Of a DNA stretch of 64,000 nucleotides, positions 45,255 to 54,285 are shown piece by piece; within the stretch, counting starts at the first letter, position 1, and every line of letters starts with the position of its first letter. The notes under the pieces are model-generated. The model was not told the origin of the DNA. It was given only the letters and a program-made list of their open reading frames with translations, and searched no databases. The DNA is taken from NCBI RefSeq assembly GCF_017311575.1, contig NZ_JAFFQY010000005.1:79236-143235 (forward strand). The letters run 5' to 3'. Origin of the DNA: Roseococcus thiosulfatophilus (GTDB taxonomy: Bacteria; Pseudomonadota; Alphaproteobacteria; Acetobacterales; Acetobacteraceae). Position numbers and translations under genes: made by a program.

Positions 45255-47315
45255 TCAGATGCTGGCCAGGGCGCGCACGCGGATGCGCGGGTGCAGTTCG
45301 GCCTGGGCGAGCACCGTGGTGCTGGGGCGGATGCGCTCCACGATCGCGCGCAGATGCGCCCGCAGCGCGCCCGAGCACAGCAGCACCGGCGCCTCCTCCT
45401 GCGCCGCCTGGGCGTCCAGCACGTCGCGCAGGCGGGTGATGAATTGCTGGAGCTTCGCGGGTTCCATGGCGAGCTGCCTATCCTCGGGCGGGCCGGTCAG
45501 GGCTTCGGTGAAGGCCACCTCCCATTCGGGCGAGAGCGTCACCAGGCCCACATAGCCCTGCGGCCCGCGCGCCGCCTCGGACAATTGCCGCGCCAGGCGC
45601 ATGCGCACCACGGCCTGGATGTGCGGCAGGGCGCGCAGGTTCGCCGCCACCGCCTCCTGCAGCCCTTCCAGGATGGTGGGCAGGTCGCGGATGGAGACGC
45701 GCTCGGCCAGCAGGGCTTGCAGCAGGCGTTGCAGCGTGCCGACGCTGGCCTGCGCCGGGATGAGGTCCTGCACCAGCTTCTGCTGTTCGCGCGGCAGTTC
45801 CTCCAGCAGCTTCTGCGTCTCGGCGTAGGAGAGCAGTTCGCTCATGTTCTCGCGCACCACCTCGGTCAGGTGGGTGGCGAGCACGCCCGCGCAGTCCACC
45901 ACGGTGCAGCCGCGGGCCAAGGCCTCCTCGCGCAGCCGTTCCTCGATCCAGAGGGCGGGCAGGCCGAAGGCGGGTTCCTGCGTGCGCTCGCCCGGCAGGT
46001 CCGGCATGTTGCCGGAGGGATCAATGGCGAGGTTCATGGGCGGGCGCAGGCTGCCGCGCGCGGCCTCGATCTCCTTCACGCGGATCACGTAGGAATCGGC
46101 GGGCAGTTCGAGGTTGTCCTGGATGCGCACGCTAGGCAGCACGAAGCCCATCTCCTGCGCGATGGAACGGCGCAGCCCGCGGATCTGCTCCGACAGGCGC
46201 GGCGCATCGCCGGCTGCGAGGGAGAGCAGCCCATAGCCCAGCTCCAGCCGCAGCAGGTCCATCCGCAGCGCATCGGCCACGGGCGGCTCGGCATTGGCGG
46301 CCGGCGCTTCCTCCGGCGGCGGCGCGGGCGCGGCGGGTTGGCGCCGCTGGTACCACGCGGCCCCGCCCGTCAGCCCCGCCAGCGCCAGGAAGGGCAGCAG
46401 CGGCATGCCCGGCACCAGGCCCAGGACGAGCGAGCTGCCCGAAGCGACGGCCAGCGGCTTCCAGGTGCCCAGCTCCTTCGCCATCAGCGCATCGGCCTGG
46501 CCTTCGCGCGCGGCCTTGGTCACGACGATGGCGGCCCCGACCGAGACGAGCAGCGCGGGAATCTGCCCCACCAGCCCATCGCCCACCGTCAGGATGGAAT
46601 AGGTCTGCACCGCCTCCATGAAGGGCATGCCGTGGCGGCCGATGCCGATGGCCAGCCCGCCCAGCAGGTTGATGAAGACCGAGACGATGGCGACGATGGC
46701 GTCGCCCTTCACGAATTTCGCGGCGCCGTCCATGGAGCCGTTGAAGCTGCTCTCCTCCTCCAGGTCGCGGCGGCGGCGCTTGGCTTCGGCCTCATCGATC
46801 GTGCCGGCCGAGAGGTCGGCGTCAATCGCCATCTGCTTGCCGGGCATGGCGTCCAGGTGGAAGCGGGCGGACACCTCCGCGATGCGCCCCGCGCCCTTCG
46901 CCACCACCGTCTGGTTCACCAGCAGCAGGATGGCGAAGATGATGAGGCCCACCAGCACATCGCCGCCCATGAGCGACTGGCCGAAGACCGCGATGATGTT
47001 GCCCGCCGCCTGCGGCCCCTCATGCCCGTTGGCCAGGATGGCGCGGGTGGTGGCCACGTTCAGCCCCAGCCGGAACAGCGTGGTGATGAGCAGGATCTGC
47101 GGGAAGGACTGGAACTCCAGCGGCTTCGTCAGCAGCAGCGCCACCATCAGCACCAGCACCGAGATGGTGATGTTCAAGGCCAGCGCCGCGTCCAGCAGGA
47201 AGGCCGGCAGCGGGATGACGAGGATGCTGAGCACCAGCGCCACCGCCAGGACCAGCGCCACCTCCGAGGAGAGGCGCAGCCCGGTGAGCCAGGGCGGGAG
47301 GGGAAGCGCCTTCAC
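45255..47315 (-). CDS. flhA: Flagellar export gate protein FlhA
   Basis: A 686-aa protein. Eight N-terminal membrane segments are followed by the conserved TTLFRLGLNVATTR and the FHIPEP-like cytoplasmic loop (SARFHLDAMPGKQMAIDADL), then a cytoplasmic domain that binds chaperone-substrate complexes. It is the main gate of the flagellar type III export apparatus. ATG 47315 overlaps flbD by 4 bp. Confidence 0.96.
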   Translation of the reverse strand: MKALPLPPWLTGLRLSSEVALVLAVALVLSILVIPLPAFLLDAALALNITISVLVLMVALLLTKPLEFQSFPQILLITTLFRLGLNVATTRAILANGHEGPQAAGNIIAVFGQSLMGGDVLVGLIIFAILLLVNQTVVAKGAGRIAEVSARFHLDAMPGKQMAIDADLSAGTIDEAEAKRRRRDLEEESSFNGSMDGAAKFVKGDAIVAIVSVFINLLGGLAIGIGRHGMPFMEAVQTYSILTVGDGLVGQIPALLVSVGAAIVVTKAAREGQADALMAKELGTWKPLAVASGSSLVLGLVPGMPLLPFLALAGLTGGAAWYQRRQPAAPAPPPEEAPAANAEPPVADALRMDLLRLELGYGLLSLAAGDAPRLSEQIRGLRRSIAQEMGFVLPSVRIQDNLELPADSYVIRVKEIEAARGSLRPPMNLAIDPSGNMPDLPGERTQEPAFGLPALWIEERLREEALARGCTVVDCAGVLATHLTEVVRENMSELLSYAETQKLLEELPREQQKLVQDLIPAQASVGTLQRLLQALLAERVSIRDLPTILEGLQEAVAANLRALPHIQAVVRMRLARQLSEAARGPQGYVGLVTLSPEWEVAFTEALTGPPEDRQLAMEPAKLQQFITRLRDVLDAQAAQEEAPVLLCSGALRAHLRAIVERIRPSTTVLAQAELHPRIRVRALASI

Positions 47316-48688
47316 GCGACCTTCCAGCTATCCGGCATCTGGCCCGGGGCGGGCGGCACGGGCAGGCCCTGGCCGCGATATTCGGCCAGCTTGTTGCGCA
47401 GCGTGCGGATGGAAATGCCCAGGATTTCCGCGGCCCGCGTGCGGTTGCCGAGGCACCTTCCCAGGGTTTCGAGAATGAGGTCACGCTCCACCTCGTCCAT
47501 CCGCCGGCCGACGAGTGCCGCGATGGGCTCGGCGGGGTTCACGGCGGAGGGCGCGTGGGCGGTGGCCGTCGCGGGCGCCACCTCCGGCGGCGGTGCCATG
47601 AGCTCGATGGCGTCGGGCGTGATCTCGGGGCCATGGGCCAGCAGCACGGCGCGGTGCAGCGTGTTCTCCAGCTCCCGCACATTGCCCGGCCAGGAATGCG
47701 CGAGCAGCCGCGCGGCCGCGGGCGGCGCGAGCGGCCGGCGCGGCAGCCCGTTCGCGTCCGCGTAGCGCAGCGCGAAATGCTCGGCCAGCGGCAGGATGTC
47801 GCCGGGGCGGGCGCGCAGCGGCGGAATGTGCAGCGCCACCACGTTCAGGCGGAAATACAGATCCTCGCGGAAGCGGCCGGCGCGTACCTCGGCCGGCAGG
47901 TCGCGGTTGGTGGCGGCCAGGATGCGGACATCCACGCGGATGGGGCCGGTGCCGCCCAGCCGGTCCACCTCGCGCTCCTGGATCACGCGGAGAAGCTTGG
48001 CCTGCAGGCGCAGGTCCATCTCGCCGATCTCGTCCAGCAGCAGCGTGCCGCCCTCGGCCTGTTCGAAGCGGCCGCGGCGGGCGGCGACGGCGCCGCTGAA
48101 GGCGCCCTTCTCATGGCCGAAGAGTTCGCTCTCCAGCAGGGTCTCGGGCAGGGCGGCGCAGTTCAGCGCCACGAAGGGGCCGCGGTTGCGGCGCGAATGC
48201 GTGTGGATGTGCCGCGCCAGCACCTCCTTGCCCGTGCCGCTCTCACCGGTCACCAGCACGGAGGCCTCGGCGCGCGCCAATTGCTCCGCGCGCGCCATCA
48301 GCGCCGCCATGGCGGGGTCGCGGAAGACGGGCGCGTCCGGGCCTTCCGCCACGGCCTGGAGCATGGCCGCGATCAGGTCCGCATCGGGCGGCAGGGGCAG
48401 GAATTCGCGGGCGCCGGCGCGGATGGCGCGCAGCACCGCATCGGCATCCGCGTTGCGGCCGCAGGCGATGACGGGGGTGGCGATGCGCTCCTCCGTCAGG
48501 CGTTCCAGCAGCCAGGGCAGGTCATGCGTCACATCGGCCAGCACCAGGTCGGCGCCGGTGCCGCGCAGCTGCGCCAGCGCGCCCGTGACGCCCTCGGCCT
48601 GCACCAGCGCCGCGCCGCGGGCCGAGGCCAGCCGCGCCGCCTGGCCCAGTTCGCCCGAGAGCGAGCCGAGGATGAGCAGCCGCGTCAC
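47312..48688 (-). CDS. flbD: Sigma-54-dependent flagellar activator FlbD
   Basis: A 458-aa enhancer-binding protein. An N-terminal receiver-like domain (residues 1-115) is degenerate: the acidic pair is missing and the usual C-terminal Lys is replaced by Pro/Leu. The AAA+ domain has Walker A GESGTGKE (148-155), GAFSGA (195-200) in place of GAFTGA, and Walker B GTLLLDEIGEM. A C-terminal Fis-type helix-turn-helix (RTRAAEILGISIRTLRNKL) follows. FlbD activates late flagellar genes in alphaproteobacteria, here probably at the -24/-12 elements near fliK and flgE. Confidence 0.93.
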   Translation of the reverse strand: MTRLLILGSLSGELGQAARLASARGAALVQAEGVTGALAQLRGTGADLVLADVTHDLPWLLERLTEERIATPVIACGRNADADAVLRAIRAGAREFLPLPPDADLIAAMLQAVAEGPDAPVFRDPAMAALMARAEQLARAEASVLVTGESGTGKEVLARHIHTHSRRNRGPFVALNCAALPETLLESELFGHEKGAFSGAVAARRGRFEQAEGGTLLLDEIGEMDLRLQAKLLRVIQEREVDRLGGTGPIRVDVRILAATNRDLPAEVRAGRFREDLYFRLNVVALHIPPLRARPGDILPLAEHFALRYADANGLPRRPLAPPAAARLLAHSWPGNVRELENTLHRAVLLAHGPEITPDAIELMAPPPEVAPATATAHAPSAVNPAEPIAALVGRRMDEVERDLILETLGRCLGNRTRAAEILGISIRTLRNKLAEYRGQGLPVPPAPGQMPDSWKVA

Positions 48689-49038
48689 AGCCCGCGATCC
48701 GCCTTGACGATTTCCGTCATGGTCACGCCCAGGCGGTTGTCCTCCACCATCACCACCTCGCCGCGCGCGACCAGGCGGTTGTTCACGTAGATGTCCACCG
48801 CCTCACCGAGCTTGCGGTCCAGCTCCACCACCGCGCCGCGGCCCAGCTTCAGCAGCTGCGACACCTGCATGGTAGCCCGCCCCAGCACGGCGCTGACCTG
48901 CACGGGGATGTCATAGACGGCCTCCAGCTCGCGCGGGGTGGCGGGGATGGTGGGGTCCGAGGGCAGGGCGCTGCCCGGTGGCGCGGGCTCGAAGGGGGGC
49001 TCGTTGCCGCCCTCGGCCTCATTCGACGAACTGGTCAT
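48685..49038 (-). CDS. fliN: Flagellar motor switch protein FliN
   Basis: A 117-aa protein with a SpoA/FliN C-terminal domain ([51 protein letters not shown]). It forms the lower part of the C-ring and binds the export ATPase complex. An acidic N-terminal tail is predicted. ATG 49038 lies inside fliG, giving a 20-bp overlap. The fliH/flbE gene that often lies between fliG and fliN in alphaproteobacteria is absent here. Confidence 0.93.
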   Translation of the reverse strand: MTSSSNEAEGGNEPPFEPAPPGSALPSDPTIPATPRELEAVYDIPVQVSAVLGRATMQVSQLLKLGRGAVVELDRKLGEAVDIYVNNRLVARGEVVMVEDNRLGVTMTEIVKADRGL

Positions 49039-50026
49039 TCTTGCCCTCCGAAAGCTGGATCTGGCCTTGCGCCGCGAGGTCCTTCGCGGCGGCGACGACG
49101 GCGGCCTGCGCCTCGTCCACATCCTTCAGCCGCACGGGGCCGAGGGCCGCGATGTCGTCGCGCAGCAGCTTGGCCGCGCGCTCGGTCATGTTGCGGAAGA
49201 ACATCTCCCGCATCTCCTCGCCGGCGCCCTTCAGCGCCAGCGTCAGCCGGTCCTTCTCGACGCCGCGCAGCAGCGTCTGCAGGCCCTGGTTGTCCAGGCG
49301 CTTGAGGTCCTCGAAGGTGAACATCAGGCTGCGGATGCGTTCGGCCGCCTCGCGGTTGCGCTCCTCCAGCGCGGCCAGGATGCGGCCCTCGGCCTGGCGG
49401 TCCAGGCCGTTGAAGATCTCGGCCATCATCTCGTGCGGGTCGCGGCGCTGGGTGCGCGCCAGGTTCGACATGAACTCCATCTTCAGCGTGCGCTCCACGC
49501 CCTCCAGCGCCTCCTTCTGGACGTTTTCCATGCGGAGCATGCGCATGACGACCTCCATGGCGAAGCCGTCGGGCAGCATGGACAGCACGCGCGCGGCGTG
49601 GTCGGGCTTCACCTTGCTCAGCACCACCGCCACCGTCTGCGGGTATTCGTTCTTCAGATAGTTCGCGAGCACCGTCTCGTTCACGTTGCCCAGCTTGTCC
49701 CACATGGTGCGGCCCGCGGGGCCGCGGATCTCCTCCATGATCTGGTTCACGCGTTCCTGCGGCATGGTCTTCAGCAGCAGGCGTTCCGTGGTCTCGAAGG
49801 AGCCGATGATCTGCCCCGCCTGGCCGAGCTGGCCCGAGAACTCCTCGCACACCGCCTCGACCATGGAGGCCGAGACGCTGCCCAGCTGGGCCATGGCGTG
49901 CGACAGGTCGCGGATCTCGTCTTCCTGCATGCGGGAGAACATCTGGGCCGAGAGTTCCTCGCCCAGCGTCAGCATCAGGATGGCAGCCTTTTGGGGGCCG
50001 CGCAGGCGCACAAGGGTTTCGCTCAT
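49019..50026 (-). CDS. fliG: Flagellar motor switch protein FliG
   Basis: A 335-aa FliG with N-, middle and C-terminal armadillo-like domains. Recognisable segments are [33 protein letters not shown], the EHPQ-related [12 protein letters not shown] and the charged torque helix [22 protein letters not shown]. It couples MotA/B to the MS ring. ATG 50026 overlaps the fliF stop by 4 bp. Confidence 0.96.
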   Translation of the reverse strand: MSETLVRLRGPQKAAILMLTLGEELSAQMFSRMQEDEIRDLSHAMAQLGSVSASMVEAVCEEFSGQLGQAGQIIGSFETTERLLLKTMPQERVNQIMEEIRGPAGRTMWDKLGNVNETVLANYLKNEYPQTVAVVLSKVKPDHAARVLSMLPDGFAMEVVMRMLRMENVQKEALEGVERTLKMEFMSNLARTQRRDPHEMMAEIFNGLDRQAEGRILAALEERNREAAERIRSLMFTFEDLKRLDNQGLQTLLRGVEKDRLTLALKGAGEEMREMFFRNMTERAAKLLRDDIAALGPVRLKDVDEAQAAVVAAAKDLAAQGQIQLSEGKNDQFVE

Positions 50027-51666
50027 TGGTCGTCATCCGGGGTGAGCCAGCGGCGCAGCACCACCAGCGTCTCGTCGGGGTGCTTCTCCACCAGGTTGAT
50101 CACGCGGGTGATGGAGGAGGCGCGCATCTGCCCCTGCACCTGCGCCAGGTTCACCATGCCATCCTCTCCCGCTTCCATGCCCGCCGGCAGCAGCCCGGCA
50201 TTCTCCTGTCCCGGCAGGCCCGGCACGCCGCCGCCGCCCGGCAGCGCCGCCGCGCCCGGCTGGCCGCCCGCCAGCGCCGCCGGCGGCGCCAGCGTCAGCG
50301 CCAGGCGCCGCGCCACCGGCCGCGCCACCAGCAGCAGCGCCAGCAGCGCCAGCACGCCGATCACGGCCGTCTCGATCAGGCGCGTGACCATGGCGCCCGT
50401 GATCTCGATGCCGAAGGGATGCTGCGGCGGCGCCTGCACCTCGGCCTCCGCGAAGCGCATGGAGACGACCTCCACGCGGTCGCCGCGCTGCTCGTTGAAG
50501 CCCACCGCGCTGCGGACCAGCGTGGCGATGCGCGCGAGTTCCGCCTCGCTGCGCTCCCGCCACTGGGTGCCGCCGCCCTCGCGCGGCTCCATCACGCCAT
50601 CCACCAGCACGCCCACCGAGAGGCGGCGCATCACCGGCTGTTCGCGCAGCACGTTGCGGATGGTGCGGCCGATCTCGAAGTTCGTCGTCTCTTCCTGCCG
50701 GCTTTCCTGCGTGCCGCCACCGCCTGCCCCCGGGTCCGCGCCGGGCAGGTTGTTGCCCACGGTGACGTTGGCGGGTTCGGTGGTGCGGTTGTTCTCGGTG
50801 ACGGATTGCTGGCTGCGCGGCACCTGGTTCTCGGGGTCGAAGCGTTCCTCGCGCGTTTCCACGCGGTCGCTGTCCATCTCGATGGCGGCCTCGGCGCGCA
50901 CGCGGCCCGGGCCCAGCACGCGCTCCAGCATCTCCTCGACGGCCCGGGCCAGCCGCGCCTCCTGCCCCCGCCGCAACTCATCGGCGGTGGCGACGCCCGC
51001 CACCCCGCCCAGCGCCTGGCCGGCGCGCGCCAGCAGCTCGCCGCGGCTGTCCACGATGGAGACGCTGGCCGGGCGCAACCCCGGCACCGCCGCCACCACC
51101 AGGTGCAGGACGGCCTGCACGCCCTCGCGGTCCAGCCGCTGCGAGCCCTGCATGGTCAGCAGCACGGACGCCTGTGCTTCTGCGCGTTCGCGCGAGAAGG
51201 CCTCGCGCCGCGGCAGCACCAGGTGCACCCGCGCGCCGCGCACGCCGTGCAGCGCGCGGATGGAGCGGGCCAATTCGCCCTCCAGCGCGCGCAGCCGGTT
51301 CATCTCCTGCTGGAAGGGCGTGGTGGTCAGCCCCTCGCCACGGTCGAAGAGTTCATTGCCGATGGACCCGCCCGCCGGCAGCCCCTCGCGCGCGAGGTTC
51401 AGGCGGAGGCGCGGCACATCCTCCACCGGCACCAGGATCTGCGTGCCGCCGGCGGCGAGGCGATAGGGCGTGCGGCTGCGTTCCAGCGCGGCCACGACGG
51501 CGCCCGCATCGCGCGCCTCCAGATCGCCATAGAGCAGCGCCATGGGCGGCGTGCCCGAGCGCAGCAGCAGGAAGCCGAGCCCGCCCAGCGTCAGCACCGC
51601 CAGCCCCGCCAGCGCGGCGAGGCGCAGACGGCCCAGCGCCTTGATCTGCTCGATCAGCGCCTGCAT
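50023..51666 (-). CDS. fliF: Flagellar MS-ring protein FliF
   Basis: A 547-aa protein. An N-terminal membrane segment ([20 protein letters not shown]) is followed by the YscJ/FliF periplasmic domains ([34 protein letters not shown]) and a Gly-rich variable loop. A second membrane segment ([19 protein letters not shown]) precedes a cytoplasmic tail that binds FliG. ATG 51666 has an AGGGGA site eight bases upstream and is preferred to an in-frame TTG at 51690. The 135-bp gap before flgD contains a TTAA element but no clear -24/-12 promoter. Confidence 0.94.
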   Translation of the reverse strand: MQALIEQIKALGRLRLAALAGLAVLTLGGLGFLLLRSGTPPMALLYGDLEARDAGAVVAALERSRTPYRLAAGGTQILVPVEDVPRLRLNLAREGLPAGGSIGNELFDRGEGLTTTPFQQEMNRLRALEGELARSIRALHGVRGARVHLVLPRREAFSRERAEAQASVLLTMQGSQRLDREGVQAVLHLVVAAVPGLRPASVSIVDSRGELLARAGQALGGVAGVATADELRRGQEARLARAVEEMLERVLGPGRVRAEAAIEMDSDRVETREERFDPENQVPRSQQSVTENNRTTEPANVTVGNNLPGADPGAGGGGTQESRQEETTNFEIGRTIRNVLREQPVMRRLSVGVLVDGVMEPREGGGTQWRERSEAELARIATLVRSAVGFNEQRGDRVEVVSMRFAEAEVQAPPQHPFGIEITGAMVTRLIETAVIGVLALLALLLVARPVARRLALTLAPPAALAGGQPGAAALPGGGGVPGLPGQENAGLLPAGMEAGEDGMVNLAQVQGQMRASSITRVINLVEKHPDETLVVLRRWLTPDDDQ

Positions 51667-51801
51667 GGCGGCATCCCCTGGTGGGAGCAAAGACAGAATA
51701 GGGAAGGCTGGTCCCGCAACACCTGATGGCTCCCGGCGCCCCGTCCTGGGGGATGGGCAGAGTTTGCCGGGCGCATGTCACCGAAAGGTTAAGCCGCCCG
51801 C

Positions 51802-52446
51802 CTATTCCACCACGCCGCGCAAACGATCGAAGTTCACCGCCAGCGTGCCGAGCTTCAGGCGCACATCGCCCTCCACCCGCTCGGCCCCCGTGGCGCGGCC
51901 CACCACGGTGAAGGGCAGGGCCGCCCCGCCGGCGCTGAGCCGCGCCTGATAGGCGCCATCGGCCAGCTGGCGCCCGCCGGCGTCGCGCCCATCCCAGCGC
52001 CAATCCTGCGCGGCGCCGGACAGCACCACCTCCTCGCTCCGCAGCACGCGGCCGGTGCGGTCCAGGATGTCCACGCGCGCGGCGGTGGCGCCGGTCGTGG
52101 CGGGCGGCAGGCGCATCACGGCCTGACCGTTCTGCAGGGCGAGGTATTCGCTCTCCACCTCCACCACGCGCCCCGTCAGCGGCGCGGCGGAGACCAGCTG
52201 GCTGCCCTGTTGCAGCGTGATCAGCCGCTCCAGGTTCTGGTTGACCGCGAGCTGCTGCTCCACGCTCGCGAACTGCACCAGCTGCGCCGTCATCTGCTGC
52301 GCGTCCATGGCGTTGGTCGGGTCCTGGTTGCGGAGCTGCGTCGTGAGCAGCGCCAGGAAGGTGTTGAAGTCGGCGTTGATGCGCGCGCCCGCGCGGGCGC
52401 CGGTCTGGGTCTCGGCGGCGGCTGCGGCGGTGATGGAACCGGACAT
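51802..52446 (-). CDS. flgD: Flagellar hook capping protein FlgD
   Basis: A 214-aa FlgD. The N-terminal half has FNTFLALLTTQLRNQDPTNAMDAQQMTAQL, followed by a FlgD-Tudor/Ig-like region with WDGRDAGGRQLADGAYQARLSA. FlgD caps the growing hook and is needed for FlgE polymerisation. It lies 25 bp after fliK and is probably cotranscribed with it. Confidence 0.95.
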   Translation of the reverse strand: MSGSITAAAAAETQTGARAGARINADFNTFLALLTTQLRNQDPTNAMDAQQMTAQLVQFASVEQQLAVNQNLERLITLQQGSQLVSAAPLTGRVVEVESEYLALQNGQAVMRLPPATTGATAARVDILDRTGRVLRSEEVVLSGAAQDWRWDGRDAGGRQLADGAYQARLSAGGAALPFTVVGRATGAERVEGDVRLKLGTLAVNFDRLRGVVE

Positions 52447-52471
52447 GGGGCCTCCTTCCTCGGGGCGGGGT

Positions 52472-54103
52472 TCAGATGTTCAGGTCGAGCAGGCCGCGCG
52501 CGGCGCGGCGGGGTTCGGGCTGGGCGGGCTCGGCCGGCGCGGCACGGCCGCCCCCGCCGCCACCCCAGCCTTGCCGTTCCCAGCCTTGCCCGCCCCACTC
52601 GCCCGCGCCCGAGCCCTGGCCCGAGGCGAGGGAGAAGCCGATGCCCCCTTCCTCTACCACCAGGCCGGACTGGGTGAGGGCGCGGTCCAGCTCCTGCCGG
52701 TCGCGCTGGAGCAGGGCGAGGGTCTCGGGCCGCTCGGCCATGACCAGCACGCGGTGGGCGTCCCCCTCGCGCCGCACCGTGATCTCGACGCGGCCGAGTT
52801 CCACGGGTTCCAGCGCCAGGCGGAAGCTGCCCGTGGCGGGGGAGAAGGCCAGCGCCACGGCCATCTGCGCCACCTGGCGCATGGGCGGCGGGGGGGCGGG
52901 CGGGGGCGCGGCGCTGGCGGCCGGGCTTTCGGTCGTGGGCGCGAGGGCGGCGAGCAGGTTGGGGCCGGCCACCCCCTCCATGGGCCGGGGTTCCGGCATG
53001 GGCGCGGGCAATGGGGCCGGCGCTGCCCGCGGCGCGAGGATGACGGTGGCGGGTGGCGCCGGGGTGTTGGTCTCCGCCGCGGGCATGGTGCCGGCACGTG
53101 GCGGGGCTTCGGGCGCGGCGCTTTCGGCCTCCGGCGCCTCGGGGCGGGGTGCCTCGGGGTGCGGCGCCGGGCGGGCGGCGGCCTCGGGGCGCTGCGGCGT
53201 GGCGACGGCGACGGCGACGGGGCCTTCCGGCGGCCCGGAAACCCCGGCCGGGGCGGGCGCCATACGGGGCGTGGTGGTGCCGGAATCCGACGCGGGCGGC
53301 GCATCCTCGGCCGGCGCGGGGGCCGTGGCCACGGGGGGACGGGACGCGGCGGGCAGGGCCGCGACCAGCAGGGGTTGGGGCGCGGCGGCGGGGGCTGGCG
53401 GGGCGAGTGCGGCCGGCTCGGCTGCCCGTGTTTCAGGCGCGGGGGTGTCGGGTGCTGCCGCGTCCGGTTCCGGGCTTTCCATGTCCGGGGCGGGCCCAGC
53501 GGCGGACCCAGGGGCGGGCCCAGGGGCAGGCGCGGCTTCGGCGGCGTCGGGGCTGGCGGGCGGCGCCTCGGCGCCACGGGATGCCGCCTCGGGTGTGATG
53601 GGTGACGGGCTGGGGCGGACCGTGGGGCCCGCGCCCTGGCGCGCGGCGGGTGGCGTGGGGCGGGAGGCCTCCTCGGGCGTTGCGGGGGGCGCTTCTTCTT
53701 CCCCGGCGGGCAGGGTGGCCTGCGGCCCGGCCGGCGCGGGCGCGGCGGTGGCAACGGGCTGCGGCGCCGGAAGGGGCGCTGGTGGCGCCTCGGCCGCGGG
53801 CAAGGCAGCACCCGCTTGCGGGGGCGTGGGGATGGCGGCCGGTGCGGGCACGATGGCGGGCGCGGGCGCGGGCGGCGGCGTCACGATCACGGCCGGCCCC
53901 GCCTCGCCCGGCGCCGGGGCCAGCGCGGGCGCGATGGCGGGTGCCAGCGCCGCGGCCAGCACCTGCCCGAAGCCGGCGGCCGGCGCATCCTCCGCGGCGA
54001 TCAGTCCCGGCATCGCCCCCAGGGGCGCCGCCATCGGCGCGGCGAGGGCGGGCAGCAGTGGCGCCTCCATGGGCGGGTCTCCGGCGGCCTGGCCCCATGC
54101 CAT
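52472..54103 (-). CDS. fliK: Flagellar hook-length control protein FliK
   Basis: A 543-aa protein. Residues about 60-420 are extremely rich in Ala and Pro, consistent with an extended ruler-like N-terminal region. The C-terminal Flg_hook domain is clear (LALEPVELGRVEITVRREGD, MAERPETLALLQRDRQEL, ending GLLDLNI). FliK measures hook length and switches export specificity through FlhB. ATG 54103 has a GAGGGGG site. ATG 54070, with a GGAG site, is a real alternative: a sigma-54 element at 54135-54120 would start transcription only about 7 bp before 54103. Confidence 0.88.
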   Translation of the reverse strand: MAWGQAAGDPPMEAPLLPALAAPMAAPLGAMPGLIAAEDAPAAGFGQVLAAALAPAIAPALAPAPGEAGPAVIVTPPPAPAPAIVPAPAAIPTPPQAGAALPAAEAPPAPLPAPQPVATAAPAPAGPQATLPAGEEEAPPATPEEASRPTPPAARQGAGPTVRPSPSPITPEAASRGAEAPPASPDAAEAAPAPGPAPGSAAGPAPDMESPEPDAAAPDTPAPETRAAEPAALAPPAPAAAPQPLLVAALPAASRPPVATAPAPAEDAPPASDSGTTTPRMAPAPAGVSGPPEGPVAVAVATPQRPEAAARPAPHPEAPRPEAPEAESAAPEAPPRAGTMPAAETNTPAPPATVILAPRAAPAPLPAPMPEPRPMEGVAGPNLLAALAPTTESPAASAAPPPAPPPPMRQVAQMAVALAFSPATGSFRLALEPVELGRVEITVRREGDAHRVLVMAERPETLALLQRDRQELDRALTQSGLVVEEGGIGFSLASGQGSGAGEWGGQGWERQGWGGGGGGRAAPAEPAQPEPRRAARGLLDLNI

Positions 54104-54119
54104 GGCCGCGCCCCCTCGT

Positions 54120-54135
54120 TGCAAGCCGGAGGCCA
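54120..54135 (-). promoter_or_regulatory. Sigma-54 -24/-12 promoter of fliK-flgD
   Basis: On the minus strand, TGGC (54135-54132) and TTGCA (54124-54120) are separated so that GG-N10-GC spacing is exact. This matches the TGGCACG-N4-TTGCW consensus in its invariant positions. Expected transcription start is near 54110, so it would favour the ATG at 54070 for fliK. Confidence 0.65.
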
Positions 54136-54230
54136 GCGCCGCGCCGCGCGAAGGCGGCAAGCCGCGCCCCGCCCCCGGCAGCGCCTGCCCGCCGCCCGGC
54201 AGGAAATGCCCTCCGGACCCCGCCCCGGGC

Positions 54231-54245
54231 TGGCACGCGGGATGC
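54231..54245 (+). promoter_or_regulatory. Sigma-54 -24/-12 promoter of flgE
   Basis: TGGCACG (54231-54237), four bases, then ATGC (54242-54245) give an exact GG-N10-GC match, with all seven -24 consensus bases present. The start would be near 54257 and the flgE ATG lies 41 bp after the -12 element. FlbD is the likely activator. Confidence 0.75.
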
Positions 54246-54285
54246 GAGGGACGCGGCGCCACCGCCCTCTTCCGGAAGGATGCCC

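Noticed and set aside
51667..51801. Sigma-54 promoter in front of fliF
   Set aside because: Each TTGC or ATGC in the gap was checked and none has GG at the required N10 distance; fliF is more likely an early-class gene.
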